DNA from: Paragyromitra xinjiangensis
Taxonomy: Eukaryota > Ascomycota > Pezizomycetes > Pezizales > Discinaceae
Direction of reading: 5' to 3'
NCBI GenBank assembly: GCA_038503065.1
Contig: JBCAMK010000007.1
Location: 186,001-250,000 of the forward strand
Length of the DNA stretch: 64,000 nt
The notes below the pieces were generated by a model that was given only the letters and a program-made list of their open reading frames with translations, ran no database searches and was not told the origin of the DNA. Positions 46,081 to 57,153 of the stretch are shown here, piece after piece; within the stretch, counting starts at the first letter, position 1; the number at the start of each line of letters is the position of its first letter. Position numbers and translations under genes: made by a program.

Positions 46081-46176
46081 AAGAGACGTCCCTTGTTTAT
46101 GAATCAATTGATTCATATACATATTTTGCTTGTATGGGCAATGAATCAAATGATTCATTTCTTTCACCTTGTAGAG

Positions 46177-47671
46177 AGAGTACATTAGTTAAAACCGGTT
46201 GATATTGAAAGATCAGGAGTTATAAAGGTGACAATTGGTAATTACACGTAGGCTTGGCTTATAGGAGTCTAATACCTAGACCTAATTAGTAGCTTTTTAC
46301 TCCGCCGATCTGCTAAACGACCTTAGCCGTTGCGATTTCTGTTTGATCGTCTTAGCACACGGAGCTTATGCATAACGCCTCTAAGTACTAACCTATAAAC
46401 CTAGCTACACCATATATCGATTCTTCATGAGAAAGCGGAATATCGCCACGGGAAGTATACCCGTTGAACTTTATAGCAGGACCACTTGAGTTATCAAAGA
46501 CGTTTTTAACCAATTTACTCACGTAGGTGCACTTTGAAACTCTATATTTTGCCAATGTATCCCTCCCTGAGCACAGTTCATTTGTGAGACGTGCCGTTGT
46601 GTCAAGTAAATACTTGATTTCGGTCCAAACGCCGGTTGCGGATACTCTTAATCCGGAGTTTCCTATGATAGCTAACACTACAGCGTCATGAGGCATTAGG
46701 CAGAGTAGGTTCGTACTTCACACATCCCTTTAGACTAAATTTACCAGGGGAATTGCTAATTGAGATAAATAACTCGGAAAGTGTGAGGTCGTTCACCGAC
46801 TCACCGACCGCCAATTGTCAGAGAACCTGATGATCAGGAAATCATGGCTATCTGCAGGCGAAGTCCGCTACGGGGGTATTTACCACTTATCACTCGATTG
46901 ATGCAACCAGCGTCTTTATTCCTTTTTGGCTTAACCCCCGTGACCCTAGAGCAAGCCTAAGATTCATAACTCCGATAGCCACTTCAAAGGATGGCTATCC
47001 AAGGAATGCTTAAGTACGTAAGCTTCCCGTTTTTGGCGATGGGGGTTGCACATGGTTTCCCCGCTTCCCCACATTTTCTAAGGCCAAACCAGGACACATT
47101 GGCTCTCGTCTGCGATCATGCCTACGAAGAGACAGGCTAGCGTACCGTTTTTCAAGTTGGGCTATGACATTCTGCGGGCGGGTTGCGGTCCCAGGATTTG
47201 TCGGCAGTTCTTGTAAGAGGAATGGTGGAATCTAGCGCCATTTACCCCGCATTTTGTCACACGACTTGGAACGGTTGGGTGGTGGAGTTGGGGCTTCTTG
47301 GAAGAGAGCTCGAGTTGAGCTCTCTGGGCGCGCTAGGCCCAACGCGTCCTGTCCATCACGATGTGCCTGTTACGTTGCATGTTATCTAACATGTTACCAT
47401 GGGGTTCGCCGTCCGTGGAGTGAGAGATGGCGTGGGGAGTCTGCCCACCGACGCATCACTCGGATGACGGGTACAATGTCGATGGCCTCAATGGAAGTTC
47501 CTCTATTACCCCTTCGCTTCCCACCCATCCCTCTGCTTTTCTTTCCTTCCCTCCTCTCTCTCAGGATTGCTCGAGCAAAAGCAGCAATACTTATTTTACA
47601 ACAACTATAGCCTCGATTTCGCGACCTCAAAGCATCTTCAGTTAGCCCTTCACATACAGCTCTATCAAAAA
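46177..47671. other. Intergenic region right of E3
   Basis: No supported gene. A minus-strand frame at 46388-46696 (102 codons) has no recognisable features. A small inverted repeat, AGAGAGCTC...GAGCTCTCT, lies at about 47300-47323. The final 100 bases lead into the DUF6699-like gene. Confidence 0.5.
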
Positions 47672-48613
47672 ATGGCGACCGCAAAAGCTGATTCTAGTGC
47701 TGTTGCATCATCAACTCCTGCTGATGTAGATGCCACTTCACCGAAGGCAAAGGGACATCGTCGAGCCAGCTCGTCCGTTACAGATGTCTATAAACCTGCT
47801 GATCTAAGTATGTTTATTCTTTATATACTTCAATCAACGTCCCAATTAGTTTTTGAGGACTCTATCACTATTTTTTCACTACTTGGAAAATATCCCCGCC
47901 CTCATTCGTAGAGATCTGGGGTTAATCATTGTGGTTTATAGAGGGGCTCATTGGAGAGGAGGGAGAATTGAAGCTGGCGAAGGAAGTCGGCAGGCTAAAT
48001 TGGTACTTACTCCTCTCCACCTCCCCATACACACCCTCTGCCATTATTCTTTCTGCACACCCGCATGATTGCACTACCTCAACCTTAAAGAAGACTAGGA
48101 GGATCTTAAACAAGCATGAGCTTACATGAACCTATCCAACAGGAAAATAAACACTCATCCATCTCATCTCGATGACTGGAAACAACTCAAACAAGTCCCT
48201 ATCTCAAACCCTAAAGTCAAGCTATTAGACATCTATTTTCCCATGGGACTCCATGTTACTGCCCGTGCGGGTGCATCCTCCGCTCTCGGAGTTAGTGTGT
48301 ATGACGTGCTGGCCGCGATACACAAGCAATTCAAGAAGAAGGTATGACGATCCACTTTCACTTCTATGCTCTTTACCTCCAATCTCCCTTCCCTCCTGTT
48401 AGAAAAATATATCTCCCTACTCTCTTATCTCTTGGTACCAATTGACTATGCCTTATTGACAACCCCTAGGCGGACGATGAGCTTGAGATGCCAGTCCTTG
48501 GCAACCTAGAATGGGGCCGATCCGAAGATCTCCGATCAAAGGAACACTGGCCTGCAGTCGTGCTGGTCGCGCAAAAGAAGGAAGCCCCACCTTCCGGGAA
48601 GAAGAAGAACTAA
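47672..48613 (+). CDS. DUF6699-like small protein, intact
   Basis: Four exons: 47672-47807, 47942-48002, 48143-48341 and 48470-48613, with phases that fit, giving 179 residues. The first Met (MATAKADSSAVASS) lies in a CAAAAAATGG context. A Ser/Ala-rich N-terminus leads to DVYKPADL-KGLIGEEGELKLAKE, then LNWKINTHPSHLDDWKQL and a compact domain VKLLDIYFPMGLHVTA...ALGVSVYDVLAAIHKQFKKK followed by ADDEL and LGNLEWG. This beta-rich core followed by 'GVSV.DVL.AIH..F' is the pattern of DUF6699 fungal proteins of unknown function. It has a lysine-rich C-terminus. All splice sites are canonical, so it appears functional. Confidence 0.7.
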
Positions 48614-49632
48614 TATGCAAAATGCATATGAATGCGTGCGTGCGATATTCGTACGACGCGGCGCTAGTTGGATCGCTTTTTACTCTTTGTCATGTGGTTG
48701 CATACATAGAAAAGGCTTCCTTTATTTATAGCTAGTGGATACAAGTTCAGCGACACTTCTGGTAGTGATCGATTGTATGTAGGAGTTTTCCTTTTGGATC
48801 GAGAGAAGTTTGGAATACATTATTTGGGAAATCTTTATTTGTTCACTACGGTTGGTTCGATAGCAAAGGAACTCATCCCGCAGCAACTCGGTTTCGTGTT
48901 GAATCACTGTGTCAAGCTACCCTGTGATTTCATGGACAACAAACTCAGACAGTGCCCCAGGGATCGCGATTAGTTGAAATAGCAGGGATGTAAGAATAGA
49001 TTCACTAAAGACTCACATCGTTCCTGTTGCTTGAGTTTCTAGAGGGGAATCGCCGTCTTGGCAAAACTTGCTCATCCTTGTTAACAAACCGCAAAATCCA
49101 TAAAAGTGGTGCCAGCTCGGGTCTAAGAACCAGATCATTTAGTTAGGGTACATAATTTATATGGTGTTTCTGGCCAGGGTATGATAGTGGGAAATCAATT
49201 CGCTGTAGTGCCCTTTTTACAAACCCCAATCTAGACTACGTATACCCATATGCCAACAGAAGACCTTAGAGAATGTCCCAGAGGGTATTTTAATGGTTTA
49301 GGCCATACCATCTCCGACCAGGAGAAATTGTGATAGATACATTTTAAGCTTTGTAGAATCATATGCCTCCAGAGCCTAGTAGAACTACAGAAGACGGATT
49401 CCTTTACAGAGACTCAATGAAATTAATTGAAGAATTACGCTAAACCAATACATACAGTACATGTAGCTCCAATCGCCCAGGCCTTTAGCTAAAGCACAAA
49501 ACGATCCTAGAATAATGAAATATCAGACCATCAAGAGACTAAACTTGTGAGCCAAACCAAATTAGGCTTAGCCGCAGAGTCTGATTCGAGACAAACTAAA
49601 ACCAAGTCCCACAAATACAAATACCAATGCAT
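48614..49632. other. Intergenic region
   Basis: Contains the 3' flanks of two convergent genes (plus-strand gene ending at 48613, minus-strand gene ending at 49633). No repeat or gene of note. Confidence 0.5.
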
Positions 49633-52600
49633 TTATAATGGCCATTCACTAGCCTTCATGCCGCTGGCAGCCTTTTTACGCAAGTCCTCGATTTCTGTTC
49701 GCTCCCTTCTCCTGTCTTGTAAAGCTTCATCAAACGCATCTTTAAATAAGGCCATTTCTATTGGCAATTCGTGCGTGTGTCAGGGAGTTCTTAATCTCGA
49801 CAAGGATTGCTCTGGATCACGTACCTTCCTGAGTCTTAAAATCTATTTCGAACCATTTGAAATCATCAAACTTCTCTTCATCTTCGATAAAAAGCCCTTC
49901 CTTATCAAGCCGTATACCCCCGGAAAGCTCGCGATTGCCGAGTACACATGCCTTTACAGACGAACGGCTACCAAAAGTCGAATAAGAGCTTGGTTTTATC
50001 CTTAATGTCGAGGATCTTGATTTCTCTTCGATAACTATATCATCGGTGACTTTTGGGACCAAGTTTCACGTGTTAATTCTTCAATATTCTCCATAAATGA
50101 ATTAAAACAAGGAGCATCCATACCGAATAGAGTTATAAGAACCTGCCCCATAAACATAACTACTCTTGTAGAACGCGGTTTCAATAACGAGGTACTAAAT
50201 CCTGATCGGGAGGGCCCGGAGACTGATAGTGGCCTTGCGGGTAGTCCGGGGCTTCTGGGGTCGGCGGGCTGTTCTTTCCAAAGCTGAATTCTGCACGTGT
50301 GATTTGAGTTTTCTCCATCGAGAAGACCTCGTTTGTAACGAATAGTGCGGACTACTTGGCTAGTAGTTAGGGTTCAGCCACTTGAGGTCTGCAACTTTAG
50401 AACCCAAAGGGTAGCAAGAAAATTCAACGTATTACTGCACATGAAAAAGCCAGCAAACTTACATTTCTGCTTCAACTCTCTCTCCTAATAAAGCACGCTG
50501 GAACTCGAACATATCTGGTTTGGTGAATTTTTATCAGTATCTTAAGCGGTTATCACCTCATAGCCACGAGATATCTCAAGCTTGCTAGATGAATCTGCTC
50601 ACAAAAAACACTTGACGTATCTGACATACCTAGGACAGTCTTGAACTTGTAGTATAAACTGACGGCCGGGAGATCCACCAAACCCGTGGAAATACTATGT
50701 CGCTTCCCTGATTGTAAAGAATAGCCTCCGGGCCCGGCCTTGCGGATGAAGATAACCGGAAGGTTCTCAGACATACGATATCCGTATTCAGGAATCAGTT
50801 CTGCATCTTTGAGGGGAACTTAAAAGAGAATAGATCAGCTTTCAATGCCGTGGTCCCGGGACTGCAGATAAATTACTTTGGCGTTGATCGACAGATCCTT
50901 CCCTTAACGTTAGGATCCTCAGGTCCCCAGCGTGGTTTTTAAAGATCCGGACAACACATTCGTCCCATCTGCTATTTATGTCGCATATATTTGATGCCAA
51001 TATGCCCCTTTCCCGGTACTTTTGGTAAGTAATTGAAGGAGACACAGGAAGGTTCACATACATGACAAAAAACCCTTCCTTCATAACTTCTACCTCTCCC
51101 GGTCTCACACCATAATCTGGCGGCTCCGTAATCGTGGTACCGGAAAACACAACTGCGTGTTCAGATGTGCTTGGATACACAGTATTGATATGGGTTGGCC
51201 TAGTAGATGCCGAAGCCGTACTAACAGAGTTGCGTGAACCGAATCCACCTACAAATACCGACCCATTTGCCAAGCCCAAAGGTGGTAAGTGATTCCGGAA
51301 ATTCTCATTCGATCTATTCTGGGCTGGTAACCCCCGGTAGGGAAGAGACCTACGGTAATCTGATATTCCCAGAGGAGGAATGTTATGCCGTGTTGTTTCT
51401 ATAACCGTAGAGCTTCTCGAAAGAATCCTGCCTGGCTGTTTTGACCCCCCGACGGTATAGTCACGATATCCCCTATTCAAAGATCCCCCTGCGCTTGGTA
51501 ACAAATTCTTTATACCCCCATGGCCAAGACCTTCGGGTTGGCTTAAGCTTCGTCTAAATTGCGGGTCTGGAGAGGTTGGTGGGGTTAGTGTTATGGGCTG
51601 TGGACTCATGTTCCACTTATCTGGGCTTGACTGACTCCTATTTCGCGACGGTTCGTCGCCATAGCCTTCATAGGTGTTATATGATGCCGGGTGAACTGCA
51701 GTATTACTCATGACGGCTGGAGATCCTTCTAACTCTGCCGTAATATTATCTTCCATGACTATTGGGGATCCTTCCAGCTCTTCTACAACAGTATTGTTCA
51801 TAACTATCGGAGACCCGTCTAACTCTTCTGCGGCGACAAATACCTGATGAGGAGATACCGGGGAGATTTGCGAAGAGCTTAAATCTCGAGAAGATACCGC
51901 AGAAGTTCGCAGATGACTCATACTTTGGGGAGAATATGTGTTTGCTGTTATTTGAGCTATGCGCGAAGCCTCATCCTCGATCTCGTCGTCGAAGTCATCA
52001 AGCAAAATTCGGAAATCACTGCAGTTGATAAGAGAATGTAGGGCTGGAAGCGCTATATTTATCTCTAGAATCGTTTTTGCGGCGAATGAAAGTTCCTGCC
52101 ATCGAATAAATATGTGACTTAAGTTTGCAAAGCAAGAAAAACAGCAAGAATTTCTTCATACGGTTGAGATAGCCACCATAATTGCCTGAAATTCCTTCGG
52201 CATCTGCTGAGACCGAGGATCCTCTTGTAATTTCTGGAAAATCCAGTAAGCTTTAAGCAGACCAAGCCATTCTTCGTCGGAAAAGTTCTTTGAAATTTGC
52301 GTTTCCCTAATACCAGCAATTGCTTTGAATGTCCAATACATAGAAATCCTTAGCGCGATTTCCAACGGAAAACCGGTAATAAAAACACATCCATTAAACT
52401 CTGCATGTTCTGTAAATCTGCCGGTAATTTCGTCGCCCATTGAGTCTTCGCCAGCTGTAGAAAGCAAATCAGCTAAAAGCTCGTCGTGATACACGTAGTT
52501 TTGCTCAGCAATTTCAAGCAGCGTCTCCATGCTACTCCTATCATTAAATCTTAGTAAAGGTAAAGTACGTGTTTTTCATCGGGGAATGGATGAGGACTTC

Positions 52601-53052
52601 TTCAATGGACGAAAAACTAGACTAAAAGCCCATGTATGATATCTAAAGTTCTCTAGCGCAATAAGGAAGTTTCTGTCGCCCCCGTAAAACCTGAGCTTCT
52701 TCGCGAAATTCGCCCACCATTTTTCCGTTTGACCACGATTGGCCTTAGCAGCTCGTAGAGTATTCTCAACATCGCTTAATGACTTATCGACTCCGCGTAT
52801 TGCTAACTGAACAGCTCTTTGGGCAGCAAGCTTATTGTCGCTTCGGAAGATGGCGGAGTTGGGGTTGCTGTTTTCGTTGATCAGTTGCTCAATGAAATCT
52901 CGCAGATTCTCAATCTCTTTTCCAAGCGACAGGAAGATACAAGGCGCATGAATAACACCATAGAAATAGGTTTGAAGTATCAAGGTGATTCGATCCCGAA
53001 GTTGGACGTGCTCTGCGAACCCCAAACTGAAACTCTGAAACGTGAACGACAT
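49633..53052 (-). CDS. Large hypothetical protein with STAND-like helical N-terminus
   Basis: Several minus-strand pieces in order suggest one gene. The start MSFTFQSFSLGFAEHVQL is at 53052. A helical region (SLGKEIENLRDFIEQLI, VDKSLSDVENTLRAAKA) resembles the N-terminal domain of fungal STAND-type proteins. It continues with METLLEIAEQNYVYHDEL (from 52530), a long Ser/Pro/Asn-rich linker with EELEGSPIVM repeats (52005-50842), a possible beta-rich section (EGFFVMYVNLPVSPS, CDINSRWDECVVRIF; LPVIFIRKAGPGGYSL at 50774-50553), and EEKFDDFKWFEIDF leading to a coiled coil (FKDAFDEALQDRRRERTEIEDLRKK) ending at 49633. Not all introns are resolved, and it might be two genes. No NACHT or NB-ARC motif is present. 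Confidence 0.45.
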
Positions 53053-54909
53053 CGCTACGGAAACGCAATTCTGCGACCCTGTGATGCAAGAACAGGAGAA
53101 AACCTAGAAAGAATCGTACGTTTTGATATTAGAGGATCAAATACCGTCGGATAGGTGTCCTAGACGAAGCGAAAGGGTGTAGGAGATTGTTCTGATTGTT
53201 CCTGGATCTGCGCAGGGTGCTTTTGCGCACATCCTCGCCAGCGATAGCGGAGACGTGGAGCCAAAACAGTCCTTCTAATTCGCTGCTTATCCTACCAATG
53301 AAACTCGGTCACGACCTCTCTCCCTCCAACTGCCGTTGACTACCTACTTAGATTAAGATTGAAGATGAGATGACGGAGTTATCTATGCTATCAGATTACT
53401 AACGATTGTATTCTCTATTGTCTCGGGGGGAGTCCGCCTTCACAACCAAATCTAATGCCACCCGGTCGGTATTTGGGCCCCGGGGAGGTTGTAGGTTCGT
53501 TTTGAGGAATTGTGGCCTACTACCGATGATCAGCGGGTTGGGGGCAGTAATGAAGGTCATTCACCGCTCACCTTGGCCGAGTGCAAAGATCAGCAAGTCT
53601 TGTGTTGGCGGATCGCCATACGCATAACAACCACTGCAGCCTGCGGGAATAGCCGTGGAAATAGACTCTCACATACAGTGCAACCATAGCCTTTTGAGCT
53701 GAAGATTGGGGCAGAGGAAATCTAGTTACATTGAGAGGGGGTTTTTTTCCGTCCCAAAATTACTATTTGATGCCATAAAGCGCCACTTTTTTTTTTCCAG
53801 CGCGCGTCCCGGCTATTCTAGTGCGCTCACCACGATTCAGATGCATAGGGTAAAGTAAATCTTTGCCATGGTATTCTACCTACAGAATCGAAGCCTTGTC
53901 CAATCCTGGATTATTTACCTGCTGCCTAGACAATTTTCTTGATGCTCGCCGAAGAAGCAGCCTTACAATACTAGTATATGATAATGTGCTTTTTTTGACC
54001 AAGCCACCACCACCAACAGACAACTGAGACAAGGCACACTAAACTTTGGTGCATGCGCACAGCAGGAAGTTTTCCTTCTTCTCCTTTCATGAAGTTTTTT
54101 ATTTCCTTAAGAAATCTACTTATTGCTTATTCCAGACGTGTCTCGTCTAATAAGACACTCATTTTCCCCAAAGAGAAGTAGCACAACCCCACTAGGACGA
54201 TATCGATAGAAGAGTGGGGATTTCAACCTTACCATATTTGAAAATGTCTTAAAACCCTTCCCAGCGCCAACAAGTAAAACACTCAAAGCATGTCAGAACG
54301 GGTTGAAGCCGCCCGAATCAACAGATCAAGCACCGGTAAAGCGGAAGGTTACCGCGTCTTTAAGCTCATGCTGTGGCTCACGCACATCACGCCTAGGCCT
54401 GTTATATATAGCGCTAGGACAAGTTCCAAGAGATTATCTAGGTTGGACTGGCACACATTGGCTTTGAATCTTGCGCCCAGCAAGTTAGTGATATCTCGCA
54501 TTCTCCAATCCAGCAAAATTCGCATGTTGTGTAGCTAGATTGAGACAGTAGACTGCCAAAGGTAAGGTGAGTGTTGGCATCGAGGGGCACCTTTCACCAA
54601 TTATGTGTGCCACGAATCGAATGGAGTCGATGTAAAGCGGAGTCGATTCATGTTTTCAATGGGCTGAATCCGACTCGCGATTATGAATGCGGAAACGTGC
54701 GTGGCACCCACGGCCTATGTCATAATAAGGCTTTCGATTAATGAAAGGCAGTGTTGTACTTAAGAGGCCGATAGGAACGATTCTTGAGCGAGGTTTGAGC
54801 GAGATGAGCAATCCCTCTGCTTCTTGTACAGCGTCGGACCCACAGTAACCAACAAACATATCCCAAATCGATCCGCCGCCCCTAGGAGCTAACGAAACGA
54901 GCCCTAGAG
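53053..54909. other. Intergenic region
   Basis: Divergent promoters of the minus-strand hypothetical gene and the plus-strand permease. A T-rich part lies near 53740-53795. No gene recognised. Confidence 0.5.
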
Positions 54910-57153
54910 ATGTTATCAGCTACTCCCCCAACTCCTTTGCAAACACCGTCACCGGCATTCCCAGGGGCATTCCGACGCAGTAAAACACCGCCACTAACAA
55001 TTAAAGGTCGTGTCGAGCTCCCAATTGACAAAGAGAGTTATGGAGGGGGCATTTCAACGCCCCCGTTGGAAATGCCCCCATATCAAGATAGTCGTAAGGA
55101 TCGAGTTCACTATAAACCGATTCCAGAGAAGCGGATGCTTGGGTATTTTTCAACTGCGGCTTTGATCATAAATAGGATGATAGGAACGGGAATTTTCTCT
55201 AAGCCGTCAGACATCCTAAATTCAACTGGTTCAAAAGGTGGAAGCATTATTCTTTGGGTCACAGGAGGCTTTATGACTCTGAGTGGGTTAGTTTACCCAA
55301 ATATCCTTCAGCGGGCTGTACTTACACGCTATCACAGTCTTTTAATCTACCTTGAGTTTGGGATTGCGTTGCCATTCAATGGTGGTGAACTAGTCTACGT
55401 AGGTAGTTTCTTCCAAAAGAGACCCCAATTGATAGCTAACGGCTTAGAATAGCTAGACGAGTCATATACCAGGCCACGCTATTTAGCAAGTTGCTTGTTT
55501 GCGATTCTGTTTGTGCTACTCGGGAACACAGCTGCCAATTCGATTGCATTCGCAAAAGGCATGCTTGGAGCGTTCTCCGATAATCCGAATCCAGACTACA
55601 GGCTACAAAAGTTCGTTGCATTCATCTGCGTCACATTTATATGCCTTCTTCACCTATTCTCGAGGAGAATAGGTATATATATCAACAATATTCTAGCTTT
55701 TTTGAAGGTCATCTTTCTAGTCTTCATTGTGATTGCAGGATTCGTCTGCTTAGGTGGTGGGGGAGGGAAACATCTTACAGCAGACGAAACTTATGGAGTT
55801 CAAAACTGGAAGAATGCATTTAGCGGGCACTCAAAGTCCCCACACAGTTATGCAAGTGCTATGTTAGGTGTTTTGTATAGCTTTCAAGGCTGGGAAAACG
55901 CGAATTATGTGAGCAAAGAGAACCCCTACATCAATATAATGCAAACTAGAGACATTAATATCCAGTTAGGTTCTTGCGGAAGTGAAGCGTCCCCGCAAAA
56001 ACGAATCGAAAGTATTTAAACGAGCTGCGTTGAACGCATTTTTCCTAGTAACGGTACTTTACGTCTTAGCAAATGTTGCCTATGTACGTCGGATTCTCCG
56101 CGCATCACTAAGGGAGAAGACCGACAAACTGATCAAAATAGTTTGCCGCGAGCACTACAGATGAGTTGACGAATGAAGGCATCTCAGTCGCTGCAGATTT
56201 TTTCATCAAGGTAACCAATGAACTTCGACTCTTTCTCAGAATGGCGCTAACAGAGATCATCAGGTGTTCGGCAACGGCGCATTTGTAAATAAAGGATTGA
56301 AAGTGATAATAGCGATGTGTGCTTTTGGTAATGTTGTCGCTGTCGTATACACAAGTTCCAGGGTCAAGCAAGAGATTGCCAAATTACGCATTCTCCCCTT
56401 TTCACAGTACTGGGCCCGGGACAGTCCGTATGGCACACCGGTTGGTGCTTTGACCCTTCATTGGATTTTCACGGTAATCGTGATACTTGCAAGTAAGCAA
56501 ACCAGTTTATGAGCCGTTATAATTGCAGTCCGCTGGGATTTTTTAGCTAATACATCATTGCCCGATAGCTCCAAACTACTCGAAGAATGATGAGGCATAC
56601 AATTTGGTTAGTGTCCTTTATACGTACGCGCACACCTGGGTTGGAAGTAAGTGATAAACTCTCCAGTTGTAACCAGCCCAAACTTATCATGACCTACGTA
56701 GTCTTTGTGGCCATTGGACTAGTAACGCTTCAATACCACCGCAACTTCTCTGGATGGCAGCCAGCGATTCTAAGTTGGAAAATCTTATATGTGGTTGTCG
56801 CCTTCTATATTGTTTTGAACACATTCATCATCGTTCTAATCTGGTGGCCATCACCTACAACTATACCCTCCTACACCGCCCCGGTGGTAGCAACTGGAGT
56901 CCTCGGGTTTGGAGTCATCTACTGGTTTTGCTTTGCAAAACTTCTGCCCGCCTTAGGATACGAGATTGATTCACAGCCTGATGAGTTGGTAGACGGGAGC
57001 AGAATTGTTACATACAAGGTGAGAAAAAATTTGCCGGCCATATGCATGTTTCTATGCTTACATATATTATAGCGAGTCAAAACCGGTTTTGCGAAAAAAG
57101 CTGGTGACTGGTGGGAGCTCAAGATCAAAAAGAAAGACATCGACGTTTTATAG
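54910..57153 (+). CDS. Mup1-type methionine/amino-acid permease, intact
   Basis: Nine exons (54910-55286, 55338-55398, 55453-55908, 55970-56083, 56142-56210, 56264-56492, 56569-56646, 56702-57018 and 57073-57153) join with matching phases into 593 residues, a usual length for fungal high-affinity methionine permeases of the APC/LAT group in the plasma membrane. Family signatures: RMLGYFSTAALIINRMIGTG (TM1 with the GTG motif), LEFGIALPFNGGE, YLASCLFAILFVLLGNTAAN, GFVCLGGG, LYSFQGWENANYVLAEVKRP, LNAFFLVTVLYVLANVAYFA and VVYTSSRVKQEIAKLRILPF. About 12 hydrophobic segments follow in order. All introns have GT-AG ends, so it appears functional. Substrate specificity within the family is not determinable here. 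Confidence 0.85.

Larger units (their letters stand above)
9694..46176. mobile_element. E3: CACTA/Tnp2-type DNA transposon hosting nested elements
   Basis: The outer element of the nest. Its ends read CTCTACA at 9694-9700 and TGTAGAG at 46170-46176, flanked by AGA on both sides (9691-9693 and 46177-46179), compatible with a 3-bp target duplication. The right AGA lies in a GAGAGAG run, so the exact edge is ambiguous. Further inside, GAATCA words occur on both sides. Stronger support is the subterminal repeat: GATGCC-TTT-type words at 9.86-10.25 kb are the inverse of the GGCATC-AAA-type words at 45.3-46.1 kb. Genes: Tnp2 transposase (+) and divergent minus-strand proteins. Without the two Plavaka insertions the element would be about 9.9 kb. 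Confidence 0.65.

Noticed and set aside
9694..46176. Interpretation of the whole island as a Starship-type giant element
   Set aside because: No DUF3435 tyrosine recombinase gene is visible, and the paired inverted ends, Tnp2 and Plavaka transposases explain the region better.
9694..46176. Heavy RIP mutation of the repeats
   Set aside because: Long coding frames survive with only isolated stops, GC-rich words are intact and no TA-rich decay is seen by eye.
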